Source: Flavobacterium hibisci (lineage in GTDB: Bacteria > Bacteroidota > Bacteroidia > Flavobacteriales > Flavobacteriaceae). From it: DNA of 64,000 nucleotides. A model generated the notes under the pieces. It was not told the origin of the DNA. It searched no databases and saw only the letters and a list, made by a program, of their open reading frames with translations. A program made the position numbers and the translations under genes. Each line of letters starts with the position of its first letter. Position 1 is the first letter of the stretch. The stretch is from the NCBI RefSeq assembly GCF_020026925.1, contig NZ_JAIQDW010000005.1, positions 186,001 to 250,000 on the forward strand, read 5' to 3'. Of this stretch, positions 54,023 through 62,650 are shown in pieces.

Positions 54023-55090
54023 TTACTTTAAAAACTGACCATCTTCTTTTATGGTAAAAGTTTGATTTGAAAAAGGGCTTTTTATCAAAATATTATATCC
54101 CGAAGCATGATTTTCTAAGATAGGTTTTAAAATTTTACCATCGACTTTGATCGTTTCTTTCGTTAAATCCGTTAATGATTTTGCCCAGACTTTATTGTTT
54201 TGATAATATTCTTTTTGAGCACGATATAAATTGTAGAGCTCCCATTTTACTTTTTCGTCCTGCGGAATCGTAAAAGTGTCTTTTTCTTCCTTCGAAGAAA
54301 AATAAACATATCCCCATTTTTCGGGTTCATGCATATTGATTACGCCCATTGGTGACCAAACCCAGTTGTACTCCGGAAGAAATTTTCCGTCAGCGTCTTT
54401 TTTGCGTTCGTATTTACCTTCAACAACTGTATGCTGCCAGTTTACCCTTGAGAAATTAACTCTCCAGAATTGATCTGCCGGCACATTATTTTCGTTGTAA
54501 GATTTTTTATAAGATGCCCATGGAATTGCCATTTCTAAAACCCAGCCTTCATCAGTATCGTTTGGGTTATTAAGCGTTCCGTTGATTTTTACCGCTGATT
54601 TCAGACCCGGAATATTCCAGTCGTTTAAAACAACATTATCATTTTCTCTGTAAGGTTTTGACAAAAACAAATCCCAGGCTGTATTTAAAGCATTAATTTC
54701 TAATTCATAATAATTAAACGTGTCGCCGTCGGGATCAATAAAAACTTCAAAATCGTTGTTGTAAAAAATAATGGTATCACGTTGTTTTAAATTTGCCCAG
54801 ACATGCGGGTCCTCAATTTTTGCTAAAATATAAAAATTGGTTTCATCCCAGAGCATTTTAACTTTTGTTGCATATTTTGGTTTAATATTGTTTTCGATAT
54901 CTTCAAAAAGAGCTGTCCAGTCTGCATTTTCCCAAGCCGGATCTGATTCGTCTCCGTCAATCACAATTGGTTTTGTAATTTTATTCGCTGTATAGGTTTT
55001 AGGCACAATAGTATTTTTCTTCGATTGTGAAAACACAGCAATCGAAGAAAAAACTAAAACAATTGTTAACCATTGATTTTTTAAAAACAT
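54023..55090 (-). CDS. CBM9-like carbohydrate-binding secreted protein
   Basis: 355 residues, signal peptide about 1-21 (SSIAVFSQ). The body carries a family-9-like carbohydrate-binding module (about 37-240): KPIVIDGDESDPAWENADW, VKMLWDETNFYILAKIEDPHVWA, and NDFEVFIDPDGDTFNYYELEINALNTAWD. The last about 90 residues are of unknown type. No catalytic motif is seen. It probably binds sugar at the cell surface or in the periplasm. It lies 10 bases after GH130 in the same operon. Confidence 0.85.
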   Translation of the reverse strand: MFLKNQWLTIVLVFSSIAVFSQSKKNTIVPKTYTANKITKPIVIDGDESDPAWENADWTALFEDIENNIKPKYATKVKMLWDETNFYILAKIEDPHVWANLKQRDTIIFYNNDFEVFIDPDGDTFNYYELEINALNTAWDLFLSKPYRENDNVVLNDWNIPGLKSAVKINGTLNNPNDTDEGWVLEMAIPWASYKKSYNENNVPADQFWRVNFSRVNWQHTVVEGKYERKKDADGKFLPEYNWVWSPMGVINMHEPEKWGYVYFSSKEEKDTFTIPQDEKVKWELYNLYRAQKEYYQNNKVWAKSLTDLTKETIKVDGKILKPILENHASGYNILIKSPFSNQTFTIKEDGQFLK

Positions 55091-55100
55091 GCTTATTTTT

Positions 55101-56066
55101 TTATAGACTATTATCTTTTGTAAACTGAATCACTTCACTCAGTTTTCCGAAAGCTATTGCTACTGCCGTATCGGCTGCACCATAATAAACGGCTAATTTA
55201 TCTTCTTTAGTGTCATGCAAAGCTGCACATGGAAAAACCACATTGGGTACATCTCCAACCATTTCATAAAGTTCTGCCGGGCCTAACAAATAAGGCTGTG
55301 TTCTGTATTTTACTTTATCGGGTGAATCTACATCTAAAAGTGCTGATCCCATGGCGTAACGGAAACCGTTGCAGGTATTGATAACGCCGTGATAAATCAT
55401 TAACCAGCCTTCGTTAGTTAAAATAGGTATTGGCCCTGCCCCAACCTTAGTGCATTGCCATGCACTGTCTTCAAAAGGAGTTGGTTTCATAACTAATCTG
55501 TGTTCTCCCCAATATTTCATATCCGGGCTGTAACTGATCCAGATATCTCCAAAAGGCGTATGTCCGTTATCACTCGGACGACTTAACATGGCATATTTTC
55601 CGTTTATTTTTTGTGGAAATAAAACACCGTTTCTGTTGAAAGGTAAAAAGGCATTTTCGCACTGAAAAAATTCTTTGAAATCAAACGTATAGCCAATTCC
55701 GATTGTTGGTCCGTTGTATCCATTACACCATGTAATCCAGTAACGATCTTCGATCCAAACCACACGAGGATCGTATTTATAAGCAGATTCGATCATTTCG
55801 GTATTTCCGGATTTCATCTCAATTGGTTCATGGTTGATATCCCAATCGATTCCGTTTTTACTAAATCCGGCAAAAATATTCATTTGAACCGCTTTATTAT
55901 CACATCTGAAAACACCTGCAAATCCGTCGCCAAAAGGAACAACGGCACTATTAAAAATACTGTTTGATGATGGTATAGCGTATCTGTCAATAATTGGATT
56001 TTCAGAATATCTCCACATTACGTCATTGCTGTTTTCAGGTCTGTCCTGCCAGGGAATTGTGCTCAT
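55101..56066 (-). CDS. GH130 mannoside phosphorylase, cytoplasmic
   Basis: 321 residues, no signal peptide. Five-bladed propeller of GH130 with [50 protein letters not shown] and [10 protein letters not shown]130 enzymes split beta-mannosides with phosphate. In N-glycan loci the usual reaction is Man-beta-1,4-GlcNAc + Pi to mannose-1-phosphate + GlcNAc. That fits the cytoplasmic location here and the symporter upstream. Mannan-type substrates remain possible. Confidence 0.88.
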   Translation of the reverse strand: MSTIPWQDRPENSNDVMWRYSENPIIDRYAIPSSNSIFNSAVVPFGDGFAGVFRCDNKAVQMNIFAGFSKNGIDWDINHEPIEMKSGNTEMIESAYKYDPRVVWIEDRYWITWCNGYNGPTIGIGYTFDFKEFFQCENAFLPFNRNGVLFPQKINGKYAMLSRPSDNGHTPFGDIWISYSPDMKYWGEHRLVMKPTPFEDSAWQCTKVGAGPIPILTNEGWLMIYHGVINTCNGFRYAMGSALLDVDSPDKVKYRTQPYLLGPAELYEMVGDVPNVVFPCAALHDTKEDKLAVYYGAADTAVAIAFGKLSEVIQFTKDNSL

Positions 56067-56131
56067 GCTCTCTTTCTTTATTATTATATTTTTTGTTTAC
56101 TTTTTTTGAGAAGCTCGAAACTCCACACAAT

Positions 56132-56238
56132 GTTGTCATTCCGAGGAACGAGGAATCTCCGCGAGAAACTCTACAAACGTTGAAAAATTCCTGTGAGGAG
56201 CTTCTTGCGGAGATCCTTCCTTCGTCAGGATGACAAAC
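56132..56238. repeat. MITE-like inverted repeat, copy 2
   Basis: 107 bp. The left arm (TTGTCATTCCGAGGAACGAG) matches the inverse of the right arm of copy 1, and its right arm inverse (GTTTGTCATCCTGACGAAGG) matches the left arm of copy 1. So it is the same element in the opposite orientation. It lies between the symporter stop and the GH130 start. Confidence 0.78.
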
Positions 56239-56300
56239 TGTGGTTTAACTTTGACGAACTTTTATGTTTAATTTTCTAACTGACTTAATTATCCAATTTT

Positions 56301-58178
56301 CTATTCTTCTATTTTTCTAACTTTATCCAACCATGTAAATTTCAATATTGTTGTTGTCACTAAAAACACAACCAATGCCGTAATTGCTTTTGGATAATCC
56401 CTGATGATGAAGAATATCGGAAGCAGGATCATACTTGACTGCCACACAATTCCGATGGCACAGTTCATCATATCCAGCCAGAAATCATTGTTTTTTTCGA
56501 AAGACTGATTTTCGGCTTTTAATTGCTTATAAACCGGATTCCAAAATCCCCAAGGTCTTACGTTGGAATAAAAAGATTTTAAAACTTCCATTTCGGTCGG
56601 CTGACTTAAATATGTTCCTAAAAGACATCCTAAAATTGAAAATCCGAATATTAACGGGAAAAGGTAAATGGCCTGAACTTGCGCTAAATCGTATAAGAAA
56701 GAACCTTCGGTTAAACTTCCTTTAGCCTGACCTAAAGCAAATTGTAAAGAAGCTACAATCAAGCCGGCAAACATTCCCCAGAAATAACCCCAACCGTTAA
56801 ATCGCCACCAAATCCATTTTAGGAAATTCGCTGCTACGTAACCTCCATACAATGCACTTGTAATCCACAGCGTTAAAGAGTTGATAGAATCTGCAAAGAA
56901 TCCCATGAAAACACCTAAACCCACAACAAGGAAAGACGAAATCTGGCTTACTTTAATATAATGTGCATTTGAAGCTACTGGTTTGAAATATTTTTTATAA
57001 ATATCATTTACAATGTAAGCTGGTCCAGCGTTTACGAATGCTGAGAATCCCGACATAAAAGCGGCTAATAAACCGGCTAAAAGAATTCCTTTAATTCCAA
57101 CGGGAATGTATAAATTGACCACTTTGGGCATTAATAATTCCAGGTCAGCTCCTGTTAATCCTGTGTTTGCGTTTAATTCTGGTGCTAAGTTTACTAATGC
57201 AATTACCACGATTCCGGTAATTAATAAATATCTCGGAATGAACAAAATCAGGTTGGTAAAACCACTCATATAAGCTGCCTCTTTTACCGATTTGGTCGAA
57301 AGAACCCTTTGTAAATCATAACTTGGCGTTGGACCAGCCACACTTGCAAAGAATCCTTTGAATAAGGTCATTCCGATGAAAGCACCAAACATTTTGTAAC
57401 CTTCTGAATCAATTAAATTATTGAATGTCTGAAATTTATCTGTCCATTGAGTTTCAAACTGCCATCCAAAGAAAACATTCTTCCACTCTTCTGTAATAAT
57501 CGCATTAATCTGAATATCCGTATAATTAATGAATGCATAACCTGCAATTAAAGCTCCGGCTGTGATCATAATTAAATATTGTACAACTTCTGTTGCAACT
57601 ACAGAAAACATTCCGCCCTTTACGGTGTAAATGGTTGTTAGAAAAATAATTAATAAGGCATAAGAACGCTCTGATGTTAGTAAAATCATATCTCCGTAAT
57701 GGAGCGTTAAATCCCAGGGAAGAATAATGGTTACAAATTTTCCGATTCCTTCGAAGAAATAGGCGATAAAACCAATGGTCGAAATGATTGCAAAAATAGC
57801 CACGATAATATGAGATGCTTTTCCGGCTTTGTCGCTTCCAAAACGGGTTAAAATCCATTCAGAACCCGTCATTACTTTTGATCTTCTAATCCAGACCGCA
57901 AGGAACATCATCACGAAAATCTGGTTCCAAATCGGCCAAAGCCACATGAACATAAAACTTTTTACTCCGTACAGAAATAAAACCCCAATCATCCAGGAAG
58001 TTCCTGAAACATCAAACATTCCTGATCCGTTGCTAAGACCTAAAAAATACCATTTGATTGTTTTTCCGCCAAGGAAATAATCATCGAGTCCTTTTGATGC
58101 TTTTCTTGAAATCCAGATTCCTATTCCGACAGAGAGGAGAATATAAGCTACGATAATTGATACGTCAATGATATCCAT
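56301..58178 (-). CDS. Sodium:solute symporter (SSS family)
   Basis: 625 residues, about 14 membrane spans, no cleaved signal. SSS features are visible: GIWISRKASKGLDDYFLGGKTIKWYFLGLS near the start, GGMFSVVATEVVQYLIM, and LLAGLLAAFMSGFSAFVNAGPAYIVNDIYKKYF, the core sodium-binding helix region. It uses the sodium gradient to import a sugar across the inner membrane. With the cytoplasmic GH130 just downstream, Man-GlcNAc, mannose or GlcNAc is the likely solute (inference). It is 153 bp downstream of the second GH92. Confidence 0.92.
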   Translation of the reverse strand: MDIIDVSIIVAYILLSVGIGIWISRKASKGLDDYFLGGKTIKWYFLGLSNGSGMFDVSGTSWMIGVLFLYGVKSFMFMWLWPIWNQIFVMMFLAVWIRRSKVMTGSEWILTRFGSDKAGKASHIIVAIFAIISTIGFIAYFFEGIGKFVTIILPWDLTLHYGDMILLTSERSYALLIIFLTTIYTVKGGMFSVVATEVVQYLIMITAGALIAGYAFINYTDIQINAIITEEWKNVFFGWQFETQWTDKFQTFNNLIDSEGYKMFGAFIGMTLFKGFFASVAGPTPSYDLQRVLSTKSVKEAAYMSGFTNLILFIPRYLLITGIVVIALVNLAPELNANTGLTGADLELLMPKVVNLYIPVGIKGILLAGLLAAFMSGFSAFVNAGPAYIVNDIYKKYFKPVASNAHYIKVSQISSFLVVGLGVFMGFFADSINSLTLWITSALYGGYVAANFLKWIWWRFNGWGYFWGMFAGLIVASLQFALGQAKGSLTEGSFLYDLAQVQAIYLFPLIFGFSILGCLLGTYLSQPTEMEVLKSFYSNVRPWGFWNPVYKQLKAENQSFEKNNDFWLDMMNCAIGIVWQSSMILLPIFFIIRDYPKAITALVVFLVTTTILKFTWLDKVRKIEE

Positions 58179-58214
58179 TAATTTTTATTGTTAATTAGTT
58201 TAGTTCTTTTTTTA

Positions 58215-58320
58215 GTTATTAGTCTTTAGTCTTTAGTCCTTAGTTTTTTAGCTTATGGTTTTGTTGGTTGTTTTTTATATTTCTTTTGATAACTGATTAC
58301 TACAAACTGCAAACTATAAA
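58215..58320. repeat. Low-complexity intergenic repeats (TTAGTCT and AAACT units)
   Basis: The 153-bp gap 58179-58331 contains tandem-like TTAGTCTTTAGTCTTTAGTC near 58221-58240 and a run of AAACT-type units near 58304-58320. No gene or clear promoter is seen. Confidence 0.5.
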
Positions 58321-58331
58321 CTGAACACTAA

Positions 58332-60572
58332 CTACTTCTTTCCCCAGTTTTTATTGGGCTCTGATCCCATTACAAAGTGTAAAATTCCGCCTTGCAATAT
58401 TTCTTTATGCGATATTACTGTTGTATTGAATGGAACACCATTGAGTGTTGCTGACTGGATATAGAAATTTTTCTCTGAAACATTTTCTGCTTCAATTACA
58501 AATGCTTTTCCTTCTTCAAGATTGATGGTGGCTTTTTCGAAAATCGGGCTTCCAATTTCGTATTCGCCTGAAGCCGGATTCATTGGGTATAATCCCATGG
58601 AACTGAAAACGTACCAGGCCGACATTTGTCCGCAGTCTTCGTTTCCGCTTAATCCGTTTGGCGTTGTATTGTATTGTGTGTCTAAAATATGACGTACCCA
58701 ATATTGCGTTCTCCATGGCTGACTGGCATGGTTAAACATATAGGCAATGTGGTGACTTGGTTCGTTTCCGTGCGCATATTGACCAATTAACCCTGAAATA
58801 TCGGCAGAAACATTGCTGCCTGTGATTTCTGAACTTTCTGTAAATAACTGCTCCAGGCGTTTTGTAAAAACTTCGTTGCTTCCGTGAAGCGAAATTAAAT
58901 CATCAACATTCTGAGGCACAAACCAACTGTGCTGCCAGGCATTTCCCTCGGTATAATCGGTGTGTTCCCTGTGATTCGAATGTTTCGGATCAAAAGGTTC
59001 GTTCCATGATTTTCCATCTTCTGATTTACCTCTCATAAATCCGGTCTTCGAATCGAATAAATACTGATAGGCTTTTGATCTCTTTAGAAAAAACTGATAA
59101 TCATCTTTTTTACCCAATGCTTTGGCCATTTGCGCTATACACCAATCATCATAGGCATATTCTAAAGTAATAGTAACCGATTCGTCAAGTAAGTTATAAG
59201 GAATGTAGCCGTATTTTTTATAGAAATTCAATCCGCGTTCATCCTGCATCATGGTAGCTTTCATGGCTTCGAATGCTTTGTCGGCATCAAAACCTTTTAT
59301 ACCTTTTAAATAAGCATCTACAATTACAGGAATGGAGTGATATCCTGTCATGGTATTAGTTTCATTGGCATATAAAGTCCAGACTGGTAATATTTTTTTT
59401 GTGTCGTAATACGTTAACATTGAGTTCACCATATCTGAAACTTTGTCTGGCGCCAATAAAGTCAATAAAGGATTTTCGGCCCTAAAAGTATCCCATAGTG
59501 ATAAGGTAGAATAGGCGGTATAATCTTTTGCTGTAACAATCTGATCATCCTCTTTTCTAAACTGACCGTTTTTATCACTATAGGTTACAGGGGCAACTTG
59601 TGTGTGATATAGTGCTGTATAAAACATCGTTTTTAATGAATCTACCGGTGTTTCAACTTCTATTTTACTTAAGGTATTATTCCAAATAGAAACTGCCTGA
59701 GATTTTGTCTTTTCGAATGTGGATTTTTCATGATCTAAATTATCTTTGGCATTAGCCACACTAACAGATGACAAGGCTACTTTTACCGCTAATTCATTGC
59801 TATTACTGCTTTCGAAAAATAATTGTGCTGCAGTATTTTCTCCGTCTGCTTTGTTTCCTTCGATAACCTGCTTATCAGCCAATAAAACCGATTCTGTAAT
59901 TGGTTTTGAAAATTTAGCAACAAAAAATACTTTCTGATTTTTTGCCCAGCCGGTACTAAAACGATATCCGCTTATGGTATGCTCCTCCTCAATTGTAATT
60001 CCCGTTTTCAGGGCTTTATCCCAGTTAATGGCAAATCCCAGATCGATTATAACCGATTGTTTATCATTTTTGGAAAATGTGTATTTATGATAAGCGGTTC
60101 TTTGTGAAGAAGTTAATTCTACATTGATTTTAGGATCTTCAAGAAAAACCTGGTAAGAGCCCGGTGCTGCTTTCTCGTTAACATGACTGTATTTAGATTT
60201 ATAAGGTAATTGATCCCGTGAAGCTGTTTTTGCAGTTAAGTCAAGTTTTTTATTGGTTGGCATAAATAAGATATCTGCCAGATCACCAATTCCAGTTCCG
60301 CTTAAATGCAAATGACTGAAACCGGAAACAATAGAATCAGAGTAATGATAACCGGAACACCAGTCCCAGTTTGAAACACCGTTGTCCGGACTTACCTGCA
60401 GCATTCCAAAAGGAACTGTTGCTCCAGGATATGTATGCCCATGACCACCAGTACCTATAAAAGGATTAACGTGGTCCGTAAAAAGTGTTTCGTGATGATG
60501 CTTTTTGTTTACATTTATTTTGCAACTTGCAATTAAAATAACCACCAAAAAAAGCAGGGTAAAATTCTTCAT
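58332..60572 (-). CDS. GH92 alpha-mannosidase lipoprotein (second of two)
   Basis: 746 residues with lipobox Cys17 (VVILIASCK). VNPFIGTGGHGHTYPGATVPFGMLQ at about 33-57, the substrate-loop ENPLLTL, YTEGNAWQHSWFVPQN, and the catalytic motif GNEDCGQMSAW (643-653). The GNEDCGQ version is the more common GH92 form, so it should be a calcium-dependent exo-alpha-mannosidase. Its lipid anchor suggests the outer-membrane surface or periplasmic face, whereas the other GH92 has a cleavable signal. It heads the leftward run and is divergent from the LytS-type kinase 122 bp away. Confidence 0.94.
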   Translation of the reverse strand: MKNFTLLFLVVILIASCKINVNKKHHHETLFTDHVNPFIGTGGHGHTYPGATVPFGMLQVSPDNGVSNWDWCSGYHYSDSIVSGFSHLHLSGTGIGDLADILFMPTNKKLDLTAKTASRDQLPYKSKYSHVNEKAAPGSYQVFLEDPKINVELTSSQRTAYHKYTFSKNDKQSVIIDLGFAINWDKALKTGITIEEEHTISGYRFSTGWAKNQKVFFVAKFSKPITESVLLADKQVIEGNKADGENTAAQLFFESSNSNELAVKVALSSVSVANAKDNLDHEKSTFEKTKSQAVSIWNNTLSKIEVETPVDSLKTMFYTALYHTQVAPVTYSDKNGQFRKEDDQIVTAKDYTAYSTLSLWDTFRAENPLLTLLAPDKVSDMVNSMLTYYDTKKILPVWTLYANETNTMTGYHSIPVIVDAYLKGIKGFDADKAFEAMKATMMQDERGLNFYKKYGYIPYNLLDESVTITLEYAYDDWCIAQMAKALGKKDDYQFFLKRSKAYQYLFDSKTGFMRGKSEDGKSWNEPFDPKHSNHREHTDYTEGNAWQHSWFVPQNVDDLISLHGSNEVFTKRLEQLFTESSEITGSNVSADISGLIGQYAHGNEPSHHIAYMFNHASQPWRTQYWVRHILDTQYNTTPNGLSGNEDCGQMSAWYVFSSMGLYPMNPASGEYEIGSPIFEKATINLEEGKAFVIEAENVSEKNFYIQSATLNGVPFNTTVISHKEILQGGILHFVMGSEPNKNWGKK

Positions 60573-60694
60573 ATAAAAACAATCTTAATTTAATTTTAAA
60601 TTTAAACAAATTCAACTTTTCGTTAAAAGTAATTTAGACGGACGACATATAAACTAGGATAAACATCAAAAAATCATAAAAACATATCATTATT

Positions 60695-61753
60695 ATGAAT
60701 TTAAATTCGGGCAAATCTTATCGGTTACCATTGCATTATCACTTCTTTTTTTGGCTTACTTATTTTTTATTTAATACATTTCGGTGGGGAAGCTATTTTA
60801 ATGATTACCTGTATTCATTAAAAACAAACTTATTAGGCTTTCCAATTCACATGACATTATGTTATCTGAATATTTTAATTTTCATGCCTTATCTGGTTTA
60901 TCGAAAAAGATATCTATTGTATGTATTGGCTGTTTTATCAACCATTTTTTTAATGGTGGTTATTAAATTCAAACTTACATACTTATTAATAACGCATAAC
61001 GTCTGGCCTGAAGGACCTGAGACTATCGATAAATTAACACTCAATTATACGATAGATATGATGATGGGAGAACTCTATGTGATCACTTTTGTAACAGCAA
61101 TCAAAATTACATTTGATTTTTTGCAAGAACAAAAAAGAGTAACCGATTTAGAAAAATCACAATTAGAAACCGAATTACTTTTTCTTAAATCTCAAATTTC
61201 GCCACACTTTTTTTTCAATACATTGAATAATATTTATTCATTATCAGTAGAAAAATCAAACAAAACTCCCAAAATTGTCCTTAAGCTTTCTGAACTAATG
61301 CGGTATATGCTCTATGATACAAAGGGCAAAAAACAATCTTTAGAAAATGAAATTTTATGCATCCAAAATTACCTTGATCTGGAACGTATTAGAAATGATG
61401 AAAGGCTTGAAGTTAACATGTCTGTCTCGGGAGATATTCATGATAAAGAAATTTCTCCAGTGATTTTACTGACTTTTATTGAAAATGCTTTTAAACATGG
61501 TGTAAATAAAAACACCGGAAAAGTAAAAATTGACATTGATTTTACTATAAAAGGTGACTATCTGCATTTCAAGATTTCAAATCCTACACCCGAAATTACA
61601 AAGCATAAAGACAATTTTAACAAGTCAAGTGGTATAGGTCTGGAAAATGTAAAAAAAAGACTTGAATTAGGCTATAATAAAAATGATTACAAGCTTTCTT
61701 TTAAAAATAAAAAGAATATTTTTGTCGTAAAGCTTGTAATTAAAGTCACTTAA
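60695..61753 (+). CDS. LytS-family membrane sensor histidine kinase
   Basis: 352 residues. Four membrane helices lie in about 12-140, then a coiled coil (VTDLEKSQLETELLFLKSQ) and a His_kinase (PF06580-type) domain with phospho-acceptor H171 in SPHFFFNTLNN. An HATPase domain follows with ENAFKHG and SSGIGLENVKKRLEL. The next gene is its cognate LytTR regulator, 67 bp away. By position, divergent from GH92, it may sense a glycan breakdown product or envelope state and control this locus; that is inference. Confidence 0.93.
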   Translation: MNLNSGKSYRLPLHYHFFFWLTYFLFNTFRWGSYFNDYLYSLKTNLLGFPIHMTLCYLNILIFMPYLVYRKRYLLYVLAVLSTIFLMVVIKFKLTYLLITHNVWPEGPETIDKLTLNYTIDMMMGELYVITFVTAIKITFDFLQEQKRVTDLEKSQLETELLFLKSQISPHFFFNTLNNIYSLSVEKSNKTPKIVLKLSELMRYMLYDTKGKKQSLENEILCIQNYLDLERIRNDERLEVNMSVSGDIHDKEISPVILLTFIENAFKHGVNKNTGKVKIDIDFTIKGDYLHFKISNPTPEITKHKDNFNKSSGIGLENVKKRLELGYNKNDYKLSFKNKKNIFVVKLVIKVT

Positions 61754-61820
61754 AAACAAATACTCTCCTTATTAATTTTGCCTGCAAAATTATTTCGCTC
61801 GAATAACTAAGATTAAAGAA

Positions 61821-62534
61821 ATGAAAATAAATTGTTTGATTATAGACGATGAGCCATTGGCAATTAATATTATTAAAAATTATTTAGAGCCACTTGAAAA
61901 TTTTGAGGTAATAAATACTTTCAGTAATCCGATTGAAGGCCTGAATTTTATTAAAAATAATAATGTCGATGTTATTTTTCTGGACATCAACATGCCCGTT
62001 CTGGATGGAATTAATTTTATAAAAAGTCTTGAAAACCCTCCATTAATTGTAATCACAAGTGCCTATAGCCAGTTTGCCATAGAAACTTATGAACTTGACG
62101 TTTTAGATTATTTAGTGAAGCCAATTGAGTTTCCGAGATTAATGAAAACGTTAAATAAAATAAGCAAAAGGATTGAGAAAAAAGAGAATGGAACTCAGGA
62201 CAGCCAACCCGACAGCGCTTTTATATTCGTTAAAATTGACAAAAAAAGAATGAAGAAAATCTTCTTCAACGAAATTCTGGTGATCGAAAGCCTTAAAGAT
62301 TATCTAAAAATAAATACTTTAACAGGCAAATACATAATTCACAGCACCTTGTCTGATTTTACCGATTTACTACCCGAAAAAAACTTCCTGAGAATACACC
62401 GATCATACACAATTGCAATTGATAAAATCGATGCTGTTGAAGGAAATAGTATTGAGATTGAAGGTCTTAGATACGTAATTGGAAGATCTTATATTGATCA
62501 TGTGAAACAACGAATTTTGAATTCTTCTATATAG
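61821..62534 (+). CDS. LytTR-family response regulator
   Basis: 237 residues. Receiver domain 1-120 with acidic pocket D9/D10, phospho-acceptor D55 (VIFLDINMP) and the LVKP lysine. The LytTR DNA-binding domain is at about 135-235 (FVKIDKKRMKKIFFNEILVIESLKDYLKI; FLRIHRSYTIAIDKI). It pairs with the LytS-type kinase directly upstream. LytTR regulators bind two spaced direct repeats; I could not identify such a pair in the region before GH92. Confidence 0.95.
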   Translation: MKINCLIIDDEPLAINIIKNYLEPLENFEVINTFSNPIEGLNFIKNNNVDVIFLDINMPVLDGINFIKSLENPPLIVITSAYSQFAIETYELDVLDYLVKPIEFPRLMKTLNKISKRIEKKENGTQDSQPDSAFIFVKIDKKRMKKIFFNEILVIESLKDYLKINTLTGKYIIHSTLSDFTDLLPEKNFLRIHRSYTIAIDKIDAVEGNSIEIEGLRYVIGRSYIDHVKQRILNSSI

Positions 62535-62554
62535 TTTTAAACACAAAAAACAAA

Positions 62555-62583
62555 AAAATGCAGCCAGACCGGGGCTGCATTTT
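62555..62583. terminator. Bidirectional terminator between lytTR gene and nagB
   Basis: An 11-bp stem (AAAATGCAGCC with GGCTGCATTTT), 7-base loop. It serves the convergent response-regulator and NagB-type genes. Confidence 0.85.
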
Positions 62584-62650
62584 CACATTGGTAACTAACC
62601 AAAATAAACCACATGAAATAGTTTATTATATTTTAAAAAGATTTTACAAT

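Noticed and set aside
57526..58080. Open frames within the symporter gene on both strands
   Set aside because: Composition is the antisense or shifted image of hydrophobic helices. The SSS frame explains the region fully.
60040..60065. AACCGATTG inside the second GH92, a partial match to the LacI operator
   Set aside because: It lacks the first conserved C, lies in coding sequence and is far from any promoter.
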